The notes beneath the pieces were generated by a model. It was not told the origin of the DNA. It searched no databases and saw nothing but the letters and a program-made list of their open reading frames with translations. Positions 62,533-64,000 of a DNA stretch of 64,000 bases are shown here, one piece after another. Source of the stretch: Arenicola marina (taxonomy: Eukaryota; Annelida; Polychaeta; Arenicolidae); NCBI GenBank assembly GCA_964019135.1, contig OZ025257.1, positions 28,008,352 through 28,072,351 of the forward strand, in the 5' to 3' direction. A program made the position numbers and the translations under genes. Positions within the stretch are counted from its first letter, which is position 1; every line of letters starts with the position of its first letter.

Positions 62533-62745
62533 CTGCGAGCAAGCCAACATCGTCACCAATATCGTAACTCATTTCCACTGGTCCTTCCAATATTCCACAG
62601 TTAATTCATGAAGTCTACCAAGAAAAGTTATAATAATGAAATAACCGGTATGTTACTATTACAACCTAAATAATAAAACAAGTGTGGGGTGCATAAAAGA
62701 AGAGGTCCGTCGCCGTATTTGTAAAATGGCAACGTTGTTTCTCAC

Positions 62746-62901
62746 CTGTACTTCCAAATGAGGAGGCCATGCCCGTCATGGTGCAGCACAGGGCGAAGGT
62801 ATAAAGATGGCCGGTGAAGGGGGCCAGAATGGTGAACCCACACAACATGGCGGCCCCTAGGGTGAATATCAGCTCTCGGTTCATCCGGTCATACACGACA
62901 C
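62746..62901 (-). CDS. MFSD4/NaGLT1-like transporter, internal exon
   Basis: 156 bases between an acceptor CTGTTTCAG|G and a donor ACAG|GTGAG, both phase 1. It reads VVYDRMNRELIFTLGAAML..., LAPFTGHLYTFALCC and TMTGMASSFGST. The Y-D-R-M-N segment is the cytosolic loop between helices 2 and 3, equivalent to the G-x-x-x-D-R signature of the major facilitator superfamily. Both junction codons are glycine, produced by G|GT splits, and the frame joins without a gap to its neighbours. Confidence 0.88.
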
Positions 62902-62934
62902 CTGAAACAGCGTATCTCAGGAGATTGTTATGGG

Positions 62935-63310
62935 GGGAGGGAGGCGATAAAGGACGAATGGTTGTAACGGGTCCCAGATTAGGGACACCCTTCCGAGGCG
63001 ATAAAGAGCGAATGGATGTAACATGTCCCAGATTAGGGAGAACCTTCCGAGACGATGAAGGACGAATGGATGCAACATGTCCCAGATTAGGGACAACCTT
63101 CCGAGGCGATGAAGGACGAATGGATGTAACATGCCCCAGATTAGGGACAACCTTCCGAGGCGATGAAGGACGAATGGATGTAACATGTCCCAGATAAGGG
63201 ACAACCTTCCGAGGCGATGAAGGACGAATGGATGTAACATGTCCCAGATTAGGGACAACCTTCCGAGGCGATGAAGGGCGAATGTATGTAACATGTCCCA
63301 GATTAGGTGC
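62935..63310. repeat. 54-bp minisatellite in the transporter intron, about seven copies
   Basis: Unit pieces: GGACGAATGGATGTAACATG and TCCCAGATTAGGGACAACCT, period 54. Copies are 90% or more alike by eye. As 54 is a multiple of three, frames stay open on both strands, but it lies between two well-supported exons and has no transporter similarity. Confidence 0.95.
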
Positions 63311-63312
63311 CC

Positions 63313-63381
63313 AATTCCGGATTCTAACCCAGGAACTATTGATTTACGGTCAAGTGCCTTAACTACACCAAGGCCTCCCAG
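63313..63381 (-). repeat. tRNA-like sequence in the transporter intron (SINE-like)
   Basis: On the minus strand: GGCCTTGGTGTAGTTAAGGC (A-box-like), then GACCGTAAATCAATAG, then CTGGGTTAGAATCCGG (B-box-like). The 31-32 base spacing fits an internal pol III promoter. The arms do not pair as in a working tRNA. It is directly followed on its own strand by the 54-bp repeat, which may have grown from the SINE body. Confidence 0.55.
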
Positions 63382-63414
63382 GGTGATGTTTGAATTTGGA
63401 ATGGGCTGGGGGAG

Positions 63415-63441
63415 GGTGTGTGTGTGTGTGTGTGTGTGTGT
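63415..63441. repeat. (GT)n microsatellite
   Basis: About 13 uninterrupted GT dinucleotides followed by a G-rich stretch (GGGGGCGGGGAGATG). It lies in the transporter intron. Confidence 0.95.
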
Positions 63442-63898
63442 TGGGGGCGGGGAGATGTGTGTGGAGGGGGGCGGGGGGGTTGCACAAGCAATTTATTGGC
63501 ATGACCAGAAAGAATTGCGCTACCTTTCGAGATTACTACCTTGGTGGTCAGATAAATGTCATGTAGATGCCATTTATGAATGTAGGCCTGAAAACAATTT
63601 TAAGAGCAGTGGCCGCGAACTATGGCTGGGCTAAACACTAGAGGGGGTCACCACTTCCAAGTGATTCATTGCTGCGACTTCAATCGGTTGAACTGCCTTG
63701 GAATATATCCTGAAATTAACCGAAAGCGACCTTCGTTCTATTACCACAGCGAAAGTTAAGTATATAACAGATGACATTTGATGCCAAATCACCACTTTAC
63801 CCGGCGGAATGATTCTCACATTTGGCGTAGGACTTAAGGACAACTTTGATGGTTATATTCGACTGAATGTGATTGCCTGTGATGTTTGTGCCACTGAC
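63442..63898 (-). other. Remaining intron sequence of the transporter gene
   Basis: No further repeats, exons or RNA genes were recognised between the microsatellite and the partial exon at 63899. Confidence 0.55.
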
Positions 63899-64000
63899 CT
63901 ATTATCAGAGAACCGACGGTGTAGCCCAGGGATCCGCTGATGAAGACGATAGCTATCTCCTTGGAGGTCACCGCCAGGAGGAGCTCCATGCTGACCAGGG
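63899..64000 (-). CDS. MFSD4/NaGLT1-like transporter, 5'-most visible exon (partial)
   Basis: On the minus strand from the window edge: LVSMELLLAVTSKEIAIVFI, then SGSLGYTVGSLIIG, with donor AATAG|GTCAGT at 63898. G-Y-x-x-G-S-x-I-x-G is the helix-2 motif just before the D-R loop of MFSD4-type transporters. The frame is phase 1 and joins the exon at 62901. The start codon and helix 1 lie beyond position 64000. The three exons give 495 residues, so only a short N-terminus is missing if the protein has the family's usual length. Confidence 0.8.

Noticed and set aside
62533-62583. 17 extra residues at the start of the last transporter exon
   Set aside because: They are in frame, but the acceptor at 62532 has a better tract and gives a gap-free helix relative to the MFSD4 family; kept only as an alternative.
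62814-63197. Open frames on both strands over the 54-bp repeat
   Set aside because: The 54-bp period is a multiple of three, so frames stay open by chance. It lies in an intron between in-phase transporter exons.
1-64000. Endogenous retrovirus, LTR element or Polinton
   Set aside because: No LTR pair, protease, integrase, capsid or packaging-type motif was recognised. The long inverted repeats fit DNA transposon foldbacks.

Overview
The window is animal nuclear DNA. Evidence: GT-AG introns whose phases match, a secreted leucine-rich-repeat protein, a 12-helix MFS transporter split by introns, a THAP zinc finger, LINE and tRNA-derived (SINE-like) remains, and very long satellite arrays. LRR-plus-PAN proteins, MFSD4/NaGLT1-type transporters and abundant minisatellites would fit a lancelet or another marine invertebrate. 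I infer this from gene content only and cannot fix the species.

Layout. (1) 1-5790: a homogeneous 61-bp satellite of about 95 copies. (2) 5791-6625: a short island between two satellites, with a possible 3' coding exon and a poly(A)-tailed retro-insertion that has a clear 15-bp target-site duplication. (3) 6626-41008: a second, unrelated 68-bp satellite of about 500 copies. Its plus strand lacks stops in all three frames, so it produces spurious open frames of over 1,000 codons. It contains nested higher-order duplications (about 1.4, 3.5, 7 and 13.7 kb) and is visibly more decayed at its right end. (4) 41130-45990: an old foldback (long inverted repeat) element whose middle is filled with GC-rich minisatellites. 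(5) 46011-52790: a second foldback with TTAA at both ends, nested inverted arms, SINE-like tRNA relics and, near its centre, a two-exon THAP zinc-finger remnant abutted by a 156-bp MITE. (6) 53334-54919: a two-exon gene for a secreted LRR protein with a C-terminal PAN/apple-like domain, followed directly by two minisatellites (17 bp and 41 bp units). (7) 57031-61200: mostly gene-free, with small tandem repeats and a decayed LINE ORF2 C-terminus. (8) 61301-64000, minus strand: the 3' part of an MFSD4/NaGLT1-like transporter gene (three exons visible; the 5' end lies beyond the window).

Only two host genes are well supported, the LRR-PAN protein and the transporter. Nothing ties them into one pathway; both are cell-surface or secreted products beside repeat-rich DNA. 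The most noteworthy non-genic structures are the giant 68-bp satellite with its higher-order organisation, and the TTAA-ended foldback that holds a spliced THAP domain, which I read as a decayed THAP-transposase (Kolobok- or P-like) DNA transposon. All coding calls come from reading the sequence; no database search was run.
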